From: Arctopsyche grandis
Taxonomy: Eukaryota; Arthropoda; Insecta; Trichoptera; Hydropsychidae
NCBI RefSeq assembly: GCF_051622035.1
Contig: NC_135360.1
Span: 31,823,206-31,887,205 of the forward strand
Direction: 5' to 3'
Length of the DNA: 64,000 nucleotides
The stretch's first letter is position 1. Each line of letters begins with the position of its first letter. Below are positions 56,388 through 64,000 of this stretch, in pieces. The notes below the pieces were generated by a model that was given only the letters and a program-made list of their open reading frames with translations, was not told the DNA's origin and did not search any database. Both the position numbers and the translations under genes were made by a program.

Positions 56388-56590
56388 GGTTCGGTGATTA
56401 CTAGTCAAATGTGAACAGAACAACCGGTCGCTCTAGATCGGTCACACGTGATCACCCGTCACACTAAAACCGGTCACGAGAAAATTGGTCACACCCTAAA
56501 ATCGGTCACGAGAAAACGATCACGTGTGACTGATCTAGAGCGACCGGTTGTCCTGTGACTAGTTCACATATGACTAGTAGTCCGTTTACC
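56388..56590. mobile_element. Fold-back MITE upstream of ZAD gene
   Basis: The halves are inverted: ggttcggtgattactagtc at the left and complement ggtaaacggactactagtc at the right, with internal cgctctagatcggtcac arms. The 8-bp duplication agccacac is exact at 56380-56387 and 56591-56598. Terminal sequences are related to the 52833-52995 family. Confidence 0.85.
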
Positions 56591-56695
56591 AGCCACACAT
56601 CGTATTAAATCGAAAATTATAGTAATTATGAAAAATAAAAAATAAACTTATTAGTTAATAGTGAATAAGAGCACCATTAAGGGCAAAATAGGCTC

Positions 56696-57005
56696 TTAGT
56701 AATACCAAATGGATTTTTTTATTAAATGGACTTTAATAATATAATTGGCGTGCACATTAAAACTTAATTTACAATCCAAATAAATGCCTAAATACTTAAT
56801 ATTATCTACTAATAATGTATGGTGTATATCCGGAGTAATTTTTCGAAATAAGTGATTTCGAAAGAAATCGTTTGCCAAATATTGAAATAAAAAATGTTAG
56901 TGTTTTGTTTGTGTTCCAGCTGAGACACAATTTTTCGTGAAATAATTCGAATGCATTTAATCTGCTATCTTCAACAATACATAGTATCTGCGAACGAATA
57001 GCCAT
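56696..57005 (-). mobile_element. LINE reverse-transcriptase fragment
   Basis: Two overlapping minus-strand frames encode LFHEKLCLSWNTNKTLTFFI and then HTLLVDNIKYLGIYLDCKLS-FN-H, matching the region after the catalytic motif of Jockey/I-like reverse transcriptases (W…N..KT…, VKYLG..LD..LSW..H). A frameshift separates them; it is a dead fragment. Confidence 0.7.
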
Positions 57006-57121
57006 GAGTGAGCTGTCGGTGAGCAGAAAGTCTGAAGTCTGTGAAGGACTCTATCTTTGGACCGAATGTCACGAGGAAGGAACTGAGCGCTCGTTCAATT
57101 GACAGTGCTCAATCGACTCGA

Positions 57122-57240
57122 TGGAGATGGAGCTGGAGCCGGCATTGAAGATGCAGTGCAGACTTTGCTCGTCTCCGTCCGCGAAGAAGCTCGCCAACTT
57201 CTGGCAAGACGCATGATGACTACCTGCTGTCAGCTGCAGG
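57122..57240 (+). pseudogene. Decayed duplicate ZAD first exon
   Basis: The segment reads ALKMQCRLCSS in one frame and VSVREEARQLLARRMMTT-CCQLQ in another, ending ctgcag|gt. This mirrors the functional exon at 57795-57917 (PMQCRLCLSS … VSIHGNPRSHLAQRISS-CCQLQ, ctgcag|gt). About 20-30 bp are missing between the two parts and the frame changes, so the CxxC pair is cut off from the splice junction. A relic of a tandem ZAD-gene duplication. Confidence 0.7.
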
Positions 57241-57244
57241 TCGT

Positions 57245-57600
57245 CATCTTTCATTTTTACATACCTCCTTTACGTTTCACATGGTTTTTTTTATATCTGT
57301 TTACATTTCAAGTGTGCTTAGGTGGCGTTCGATTGAATAACAAGTGTGCATGTATTATTTTTTATTTTTTTATATAGATATATACCAGGAAGGCTTGACA
57401 GGAAGACCTCAATGCGAGAGAGAGTGTGCACGCACTGTACTTTCTTTTGTGTGTGCATGCACCAACAGGGTGATCGGCTTAGAGCGTCAGGGCGTATCTA
57501 TGTATCTATGCATTTAACAAAAAAATAAAATAAAAAAGTTGGTATGTCGTCTCTGACTTACGCAGCTATCTTGTCGTATCTGACTTACGCTTATCTTGTT
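57245..57600. repeat. Mixed repeat remnants between ZAD exons
   Basis: 57251-57277 is the complement of gtgaaacgtaaaggaggtat; 57358-57412 is a SINE 3' fragment (ataccaggaaggcttgacag); 57413-57515 is the inverse of the repeat at 31535-31620. Confidence 0.55.
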
Positions 57601-57604
57601 GGTT

Positions 57605-57683
57605 CTTGCCAAATGTTCCGTGATCGAGATTTTAGTGACTTGCGCGAGATCGCTTTTTGCGGAATAATCCGTTTACCATCTTG
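57605..57683. mobile_element. Truncated ggtaaacggatta-family MITE
   Basis: Contains gttccgtgatcgagatttta and ends tttttgcggaataatccgtt-tacc, the complement of the family's terminal repeat. Only this end is present. Confidence 0.6.
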
Positions 57684-57794
57684 TTAGCCGTATTGAGCAA
57701 TAGCTGTAAAATGTGTGTTCTTTAGACCAAACTTCACGACTTGATCAATTGTTCTGCAAACAGTCGTCACTTATCTTTCCGCGCGGTCGACTTA

Positions 57795-60560
57795 ATGGAG
57801 TTTCCAATGCAGTGCAGACTTTGCTTGTCTTCTGGTTCAGTCAAGACCTTCGTCTCCATCCATGGAAACCCTCGTTCACATTTGGCGCAACGCATTTCGT
57901 CCTGCTGTCAACTGCAGGTTGTTTACCTCGGGTTGTCAGATTTCATGCAAGTCAAACCGGGATACCCCCCCCCTCAAATCAGATATATTTTCAATCGAAG
58001 TGGTAATATTTAGAATTTCTATAATTGATTAGTGAAAACTCTAATAAAGTTTTTAAAGCTTCAAATAGCTTTAACCCTTTGCCCGCAGCAATAAATATAG
58101 CGAACAAGCCCTGTACGCGGCACCTTTTTCGCGAATTTGGCGATCGAGTTTTCGACCTTAAATACAGATTTTAATGTTTACTCAAGTAACCAGATATGTT
58201 AATTAACACATAAAGTATTATTTTAAACAATAAAATAGATAATATATCTCGTAGTGTAAGCTTAATTGTCAAATAATCATTCTTCATACAATTGAGACGT
58301 ATCGTCGCCATTGTTCGACAGACGTGACGTCACATAAACGAGGCTTCAGTATGGTTCCACAAAAAACTAATTTTGACTGGTATATATTCATTTTAAGCAA
58401 ATTGAATAGATGGCATTCAACTCTCAGTAATATATTCAATCAATTTTGAACCTTAAAACAGTTGAAATAGGCGCATATAAGGCTCAAAATCCCGTGCAAA
58501 GTTCAGAAATTTTATGGAAGACAGCCGCGCTACAGACTTGTCGTCCAAAGCTTCCAATGAAGCTTGAAGAATGTTTATTTGACAATTAAGCCTAAACTAC
58601 GAGATATATTGTGTATTTTATTGTTTAAAATAATACTTTATGTGTTAATTAACATATCTGGTTATTTGAGTAAATATTAAAATCTGTATTTAAGGTCGAA
58701 AACTCGATTGCCAAATTCGCGAAAAAGGTGCCGCGTACAGGGCTTGTTCGCTATATTTATTGCCGCGGGCAAAGGGTTAAAGTAACTGCAATGGAAAATT
58801 TCTAAATAGCCATGAAACGAATACGTGTAGGTTGCTGTTAATATTGTAACACTTCCCCTCTAATATAATATTGTGTTTTAAAATATTGCCTCCAGATAAT
58901 GGGAATGGGATTGTAATATTTTCAAGGCAGTGCTTAATTTCCTGGTGTCGTTCACCTCAACTGTTGCGATTGTCTATACATACCTGTTTTTAAAACTGAT
59001 ACATATATAGGTAATATTGCCATCTGAATTCATTTTCATCAAAACCTTTCGCATTTTCAGGTCAAGAAAGACGACAGATTGCCAGATACGATATGTCTTA
59101 CTTGTAACAACAATCTGGAATTGCTCATCAGCTTTCGAAAAGTTTGCCATCGAAGTGACGAAATTTCGAAATTAAAGTTAAACACGTGTTTAAATATCAA
59201 ACCGGAAGAAGGTCTATTGGAAGACTCAATATGGGAAAATGAGTATCGTGATGCTCATTCGCCACTGAACGTTTACAATGCCGCAGATAAGAATGTGATA
59301 CATGAACGGGAATTGAGTGCCTCAGAACAAACTGATTCTGAGCCAAGCATCCATTCAACGGGAAATATCAAACCAGAAGAAATTCTACTTGAAGATTTAA
59401 TATGGGAAAACGAGTCTGATGCTAATACGCCAGCAAACGTAAACAACACTTCTGTAAATGATCAGATGGTGAAAAAATTATATAAATGTGACATTTGTTC
59501 CAAAGCTTTCACTAGAAAAAATAATTTTACGAAACACATTAAGACGCATACTGGGGTAAAATCACACAAATGTGACATTTGTTTTAAATTATTCCTTGAA
59601 AAATCTTACCTTGAAGCACACAAAATAACTCACACTGGGCTAAAACCAAACGAATGTGACATTTGTTTGAAGTCGTTTACTCGAATATCAAGCCTTATGG
59701 TGCACAAAAGAAGTCATACTGGGGAAAAACCATACCAATGTGATATTTGTTTAAAATCATTTGGACTAAAATACAGCCTTATTATACACAAAAGAATTCA
59801 CACTGGGGAAAACCCATACCAATGTGATATTTGTTTAAAATCATTCGCTCAAAAAGCCCGATTTGAAGAACACAAATTAATTCACTCTGGGGTAAATCCA
59901 AACAAATGTGACATTTGTTTAAAATCGTTTACTACCAAATACGTCCTTACAAAACATAAAAAAACTCATACTGGGGAAAAACCATATCAATGTGACATTT
60001 GTGAAAAATCATTCACTGGTAAATTTTACCTTGTACAACACATAACTAATCATACTGGATTAAAACCATACCAATGTGATATTTGTTTAAAATCATTCGC
60101 TCAAAAAGCCCGATTTGAAGAACACAAATTAATTCACACTGGGGTAAACCCAAACAAATGTGACATTTGTTTAAAATCTTTTACTAACAAACATGTCCTT
60201 ACAAAACATAAAAAAACTCATACCGGGGAAAAACCATACCAATGTGACATTTGTGAAAAATCATTCACTGGTAAATTTTACCTTGTACAACACATAAATA
60301 ATCATACTGGATTAAAACCACACAAATGTGACATTTGTATAAAATCATACCCATTTAAAGGGCAACTTACGATACACAAAAAAATTCATACTGGGGAAAA
60401 ACCATATCAATGTGACATTTGTTTTAAATTATTCATTAGAAAAGATAGTCTCGTTGAACACACTAAAAGTCATACTGGGATGAAACCATATAATTGTGAC
60501 ATTTGTTTAAAATCGTTTGCTAAAAAATCCAGCCTCACGACACACAAAACGACTCACTAG
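57795..60560 (+). CDS. ZAD-C2H2 zinc finger protein (13 fingers)
   Basis: Exon 1 (57795-57917) and exon 2 (59061-60560) join in phase to 540 aa. The start MEFPMQCRLC gives the first ZAD cysteine pair (C7, C10) and DTICLTCNNNLELL in exon 2 the second. An in-frame ATG lies further upstream at 57741, but the shorter start matches ZAD proteins. Residues ~135-180 repeat an acidic motif (IKPEE-LLED-IWENE) found earlier at ~75-90. Then 13 C2H2 fingers follow, almost all of the form CDIC-K-F…H…H with TG(E/L)KP linkers. Fingers 5-7 and 8-10 are near-identical, a recent three-finger duplication. The gene ends at TAG in what should be the linker after finger 13; degraded fingers continue beyond it. AATAAA is at 60881-60886. 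Probable nuclear DNA-binding regulator; the piggyBac-like element 58075-58776 lies in its intron. Confidence 0.9.
58075..58776. mobile_element. piggyBac-like fold-back element
   Basis: TTAA flanks both sides (58071-58074, 58777-58780). The ends ccctttgcccgcagcaataa and the complement ccctttgcccgcggcaataa start inverted arms of about 220 bp each (including gcgaacaagccctgtacgcg), with about 260 bp between. TTAA targets and CCC ends fit piggyBac. It contains a CRE palindrome (58325-58332). No transposase frame. It lies in intron 1 of the 13-finger gene. Confidence 0.85.
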
Positions 60561-60740
60561 GGAAAAACCATACCAATGTGAAATTTTTTTAAAATCGTTT
60601 GCTCAAACATCTGGCCTCACGATACACAAAATAACTCAAACTGGGGAAAAACCATATCAATGTGACATTTGTGTAAAATCTTTTGCCTGAAAATCCCGTT
60701 TTACAATACACCAAAATACTCATACCGGGGAAGAATCATA
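60561..60740 (+). pseudogene. Relict zinc fingers past the stop codon
   Basis: Beyond TAG 60558-60560 a shifted frame reads GKTIPM… and, two bases out of register, EKPYQCEIFLKSFAQTSGLTIH and EKPYQCDICVKSFA-stop-KSRFTIHQ. Finger 14 has lost its second Cys and finger 15 has a stop. Compared with the usual act-cac-act-ggg, the junction actcactaggg has lost two bases. The original protein therefore had at least 15 fingers. Confidence 0.75.
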
Positions 60741-61626
60741 GATTTCAAATATCTCTCATTAGACACATAATCTCATTCTATATTAAACAAAATGCAACTC
60801 TGTATATGAACAGAAATTATATTACTAATAAGTACTTGATGTATCATTTCAAAATCAATAACTGTACTGGCAATAATTTGAATAAAGTTGATTCACACCC
60901 AAAAGAGTGATTTTATTATCAATACTATTTTAAGTATGTAAGATATTTAACCTTCGAGTACCGATACAAAAAAATCACACTATGGTAATTGGATAATATG
61001 GATATGGGGTAACAAAGTAACCCCATATCCATATTAAAATGGAGTAAAAGCTAATGTAATAAATTCTAAGTCCGCTTTAAAGGTCAAGGAATTTGACCCT
61101 TAAAGCCCTCAACATGAAGCCACTACCCCCCCCCCCCCCCCAACGAATACAGTTTAAGAGACCCTTCCTCGGAGAACGAGATGGTTGAATATCGCACAAG
61201 AACAACCGCACATCACTGTTCTAATAAAAAAAAACCACACTGTACATAACCAAGTACAAAATAAACAAAAACGCATGAACACATAAAGCGCGCATGCGTT
61301 AGGAAATAATACCTGAAATGTGCCGTGCGAATGCACGCACACCTCAAGTAAACATACATGTATGTATGTTTATGCGTGCACGCACACACAAAAACACTGT
61401 AATAAATGAAAACAATTCAATTATTTATTATTATCACGCTCTATAATAATTAAAATGTATTTATCGTCATTGAATCAGTTATAAATTACTTGACAGAAGC
61501 ATATGCTTGATCAAGTTCTGCGGCGTGACTGTATACTTTTTTTATTTCAAACATTAAAACGAAAACGTTAATCGGACTCGACGCGTTTTAGCTACTTCCT
61601 CACGATGATACCGATAGTATTTTTCC
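60741..61626. other. 3' flank and intergenic DNA
   Basis: AATAAA at 60881-60886; a 17-bp hairpin (60994-61010 / 61020-61036); a C16 tract (61126-61141). No exon supported. Confidence 0.5.
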
Positions 61627-61915
61627 ATTCTTCTCAAATTTATTTATTTTACATAGATATACGTTAACATAAATATACCAGAAAGGCCTAACAGGTAAAC
61701 CCCAATGCGCCCTCCTGGCCAATTACAAACAATGCAGCATTTTTATAACATAAGTCGCTGAATTACGAGAATCTGAAAAACTCGAAATTAACGAGGCATC
61801 TATGAATTTTGTGCATATATTTTGTTGTACATAAATCATACTCAAATAGTGGGTAGTATTGTATTTAGCCAATTTAATCGAGGAACCGTTTCAACAATTA
61901 AATTAAATATAAGGG
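61627..61915 (-). mobile_element. SINE 3' portion
   Basis: Plus-strand ttattttacatagatatacg, ccagaaaggcctaacaggta, caatgcgccctcctggccaa and cgaggaaccgtttcaacaat are the inverse of the SINE 3' half. The head is missing; homology stops near the LTR insertion. Confidence 0.7.
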
Positions 61916-62531
61916 TGTGACAGACGTATTTTACGCGGGAATACAACTCTCTCGCTGGGAGAGTTACTGGCGTACAGGGATACGTTTCTTGTTCTTCCAG
62001 GTGCGTTCGTTCTGCGGTGGAGGTCAAAGGGAACAGATTGACTGACCTGGGATGTCTTGTATTTGTCGTGAAGTTCCTGGTCAGAAGTCTTCCTCGTCTA
62101 TAGATGCAGCGCAGCTGTTGTGAAGCTGGCTCTCGGGTCACCTGGTCTGTCTTCCAGCGGCTAATGCTTTTAGGGGCTTTCCGGAGCGCTTGGCTACCAC
62201 GGAAAAGTTAACCCGCACGGGGGTAGGAAGCTGCGTGGAGATACAGGTGACGAATTCGTTGGAGCTCGGGGAGGGAGTTATGATAAACTCAACTATCCCG
62301 CGATTCTTCAACAAGATGACGGATCTCTGGGCGCGTTCACGATGGAAACAGCTCGGGAGAGATAGGGGGGGGGGGGGGGCAAGTCTGTGCCCCTTGAAGG
62401 TGATAAATAAGAATTGACGAGACGGTTCGCTCCTGCTTTTCGCGGTAAAAACTCTCGGCCTGAGTGTGGCCATCCCAAACACAGGCTACTGTTGCCAACT
62501 GATGGGATGGCTGGGAGAACGTCACGTTACA
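61916..62531 (+). mobile_element. Solo LTR of a second family
   Basis: The 616-bp, GC-richer segment starts TGTGACAGACG and ends CGTCACGTTACA, with an exact 4-bp duplication aggg at 61912-61915 and 62532-62535. Terminal TGTGAC/GTTACA are near-inverted, as in LTRs. A G15 tract lies at 62365-62379. The short open frames within it are not conserved proteins. No internal domain follows, so it is a solo LTR. Confidence 0.72.
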
Positions 62532-62711
62532 AGGGGCGCCTCTCGCCTGTTTTTTTTTTTTTTTTTTTAATAAAACATGTAAAATTTAAGAAAAATTCGA
62601 CGTGTTTTTTAATATCGATTTGTATATACATACATAGTATGTACATACGTACATATTATGTTTCAATTATGTATTTTTTTCGAGGGAGCGTTATGCATGG
62701 TTTACTTTTAA

Positions 62712-63260
62712 AGGTCTGTTCATACTTAACAGCATTGCACGGCTTCAGCACTGCACGACTCCGTTTCAAATATGTCATTTTATTACATTTCTATTCATAT
62801 CTACCTACACGTCGCGGTCACGTCACGTTCACAGCAATTTGGCCGAGTGCAAGGCAAAATCGGCTTACTTATACATTACAGGCCATGACGATACGGCGCA
62901 ATATTGCTTACGTCGTATTGTCGAGTACTTACAATATGAATGCATACACGTGCATTCGTAGCTACGCGTCAGAATACAAGTCAGCAAAAATGTTTCGGCG
63001 TTTATCGAACGAAAAATTATGTATAATCGCGTTGTTGTTGGAAGAAGAAGCTCAAGAAGGCAATGAAAAAGCACGGAGGCGTTTTGATGTGCATCCCATG
63101 TTAAAAAATAGAAAAACCGAAGGGGAGTTTTGGACACTGTATAAGGAGCTTGTGGATGATGGACAAAAAATTTTTAAATATTTCCGTAAAAAAATTTTAA
63201 AAAATTTAAATGTTTGCGCCAAAACCATGTCGAAAGATTGGACAGCTTTCAACTGTCACT
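62712..63260 (+). mobile_element. Truncated Harbinger element with transposase N-terminus
   Basis: The left end AGGTCTGTTCATAC, preceded by TAA, equals the terminal repeat of the MITE at 12558-12776. A frame from ATG 62990 encodes a basic/acidic start, then RRRFDVHPMLKNRKTEGEF-WTLYKELVDD…FKYFR, the conserved N-terminal region of HARBI1-like transposases. After KYFR the sequence loses similarity and the catalytic DDE region is absent. The right terminal repeat was not found, so the element is deleted or extends in rearranged form. Confidence 0.8.
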
Positions 63261-64000
63261 ATCGATAATTGGTCCAAAACAGCAAAGCGGCAGACTCATG
63301 GCACGTAATTTTGCGTGTATATTTCCACGATGGCCAAAAAAACGGATACGATACGTTGACGGATGTTGCTGTAAGGCAGCGTTTCCCAACCTTTTTTGAC
63401 TCACGTACCACTTGGTAGTACATAACGCTAAATTGTACCACCATATAAAAATTATTGTTTTTCATGAAATTTGTTTTTGCAAGTATAATTATTATATATA
63501 GTATTTGCATGGAAAGGAATGAGAAGACAGGATACACGTAATATGTAGATCTGTTTTGGTAAGAAATTTTGTGGAAAAAAAGTTATTTGCGGAGTCACAA
63601 TTATAATATGCTCAAAGTTTAATATATTTATCTACTATCTTGTCTAATTCTAATTTTCTAATCATATGTACTTTCAATTTTATCTGCAAAATTAAAGATT
63701 ATTATAGAACTGTTTTCAAGTGTCAAATTCAAGTTATTTATTTATTGAAGCGTGAACGCGGTAAATTTAAAAATGCACTTCAAAATCCATGCCGGATCTG
63801 AGGAAAACGTATCGATTGCCAGATTTTCGATCATCGACTGTACATATTGACGATGACTATGTGGTGGCTCGCTATACGACATGGTCGAGTTTGGTTACCT
63901 TCCTGCGAGTGGGGACCAACTCGGCTGGGTTCGGAGAGCGGCTACTCACTCTGCCTTCAGCTGCCATAAATAAAACACGTGCATTAACATGCCAGTCGTC
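63261..64000. other. Intergenic DNA with possible hAT end
   Basis: cagcgtttcccaacctttttt at 63378-63397 resembles a hAT terminal repeat, but no partner or target duplication is visible in the window. Nothing else recognised to the window end. Confidence 0.4.

Noticed and set aside
62414-63268. A 284-codon plus-strand frame
   Set aside because: It joins the end of a solo LTR, a poly-T run and the Harbinger fragment by chance; only the part from about 62990 resembles a protein.

Overview
The window looks like nuclear DNA of an insect, probably holometabolous. It is AT-rich, with intron-split genes using standard GT/AG sites, two ZAD-type C2H2 zinc-finger genes, tacata/tatgta microsatellites, and many tRNA-derived SINEs, non-LTR fragments, solo LTRs and short DNA transposons. 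I could not fix the order or species. There is no operon, CRISPR array, phage or plasmid structure, and I found no confident stand-alone RNA gene.

Seven protein-coding genes can be modelled. (1) A SERTA-domain transcription cofactor of the Taranis type (6688-8073, +) has its coding region in one exon; a CpG-rich stretch with CRE- and E2F-like sites lies upstream. (2) HYOU1/Grp170, an ER-lumen Hsp70-family chaperone (17633-21066, +, 6 coding exons), ends in HNEL. (3) CHCHD2-like twin CX9C mitochondrial protein (25131-26790, +). (4) The Xmas/GANP scaffold of the TREX-2 mRNA-export complex (38640-27352, -, 9 exons, 1541 aa) lies tail-to-tail with CHCHD2. (5) A secreted 5'-nucleotidase/apyrase (44327-53420, +, 11 exons, 543 aa). 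(6) A ZAD protein with 11 C2H2 fingers (56256-54548, -). (7) A second ZAD protein with 13 C2H2 fingers (57795-60560, +). The exon lengths of every multi-exon model sum to a multiple of three and the codon phases match across each junction. For the SERTA and HYOU1 genes a splice acceptor just upstream of the ATG implies a 5' non-coding exon that I did not place with confidence.

Between and inside these genes the DNA is mostly mobile-element debris. One SINE family (up to about 430 bp) occurs about nine times. Several hAT-type elements have exact or near-exact 8-bp target duplications, and one sits inside a SINE. A Harbinger-type fold-back MITE (12558-12776) shares its terminal repeat with a broken Harbinger transposase element (62712 onward). 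A piggyBac-type fold-back element flanked by TTAA fills much of an intron of the second zinc-finger gene. Two solo LTRs of one Gypsy-like family and one of another family are bounded by 4-bp duplications. Fragments of RTE- and Jockey/I-like LINEs, a Tc1/mariner transposase and a hAT transposase are also present. Tandem arrays include four units of about 256-268 bp (13.7-14.9 kb), a degenerate array with an ACTTCCGGTT core (34.5-35.5 kb), a minisatellite (53.9-54.2 kb) and a 97-bp TA run.

The genes do not form a shared pathway; they are ordinary neighbours. I found no clearly new molecular system. The most informative points are nested, datable transposon insertions, an autonomous/non-autonomous Harbinger pair, decayed zinc fingers beyond a stop codon together with a decayed duplicate ZAD exon, an unusual C-terminal placement of the phenylalanine-repeat block in the GANP homologue, and ER-stress-like promoter motifs upstream of HYOU1.
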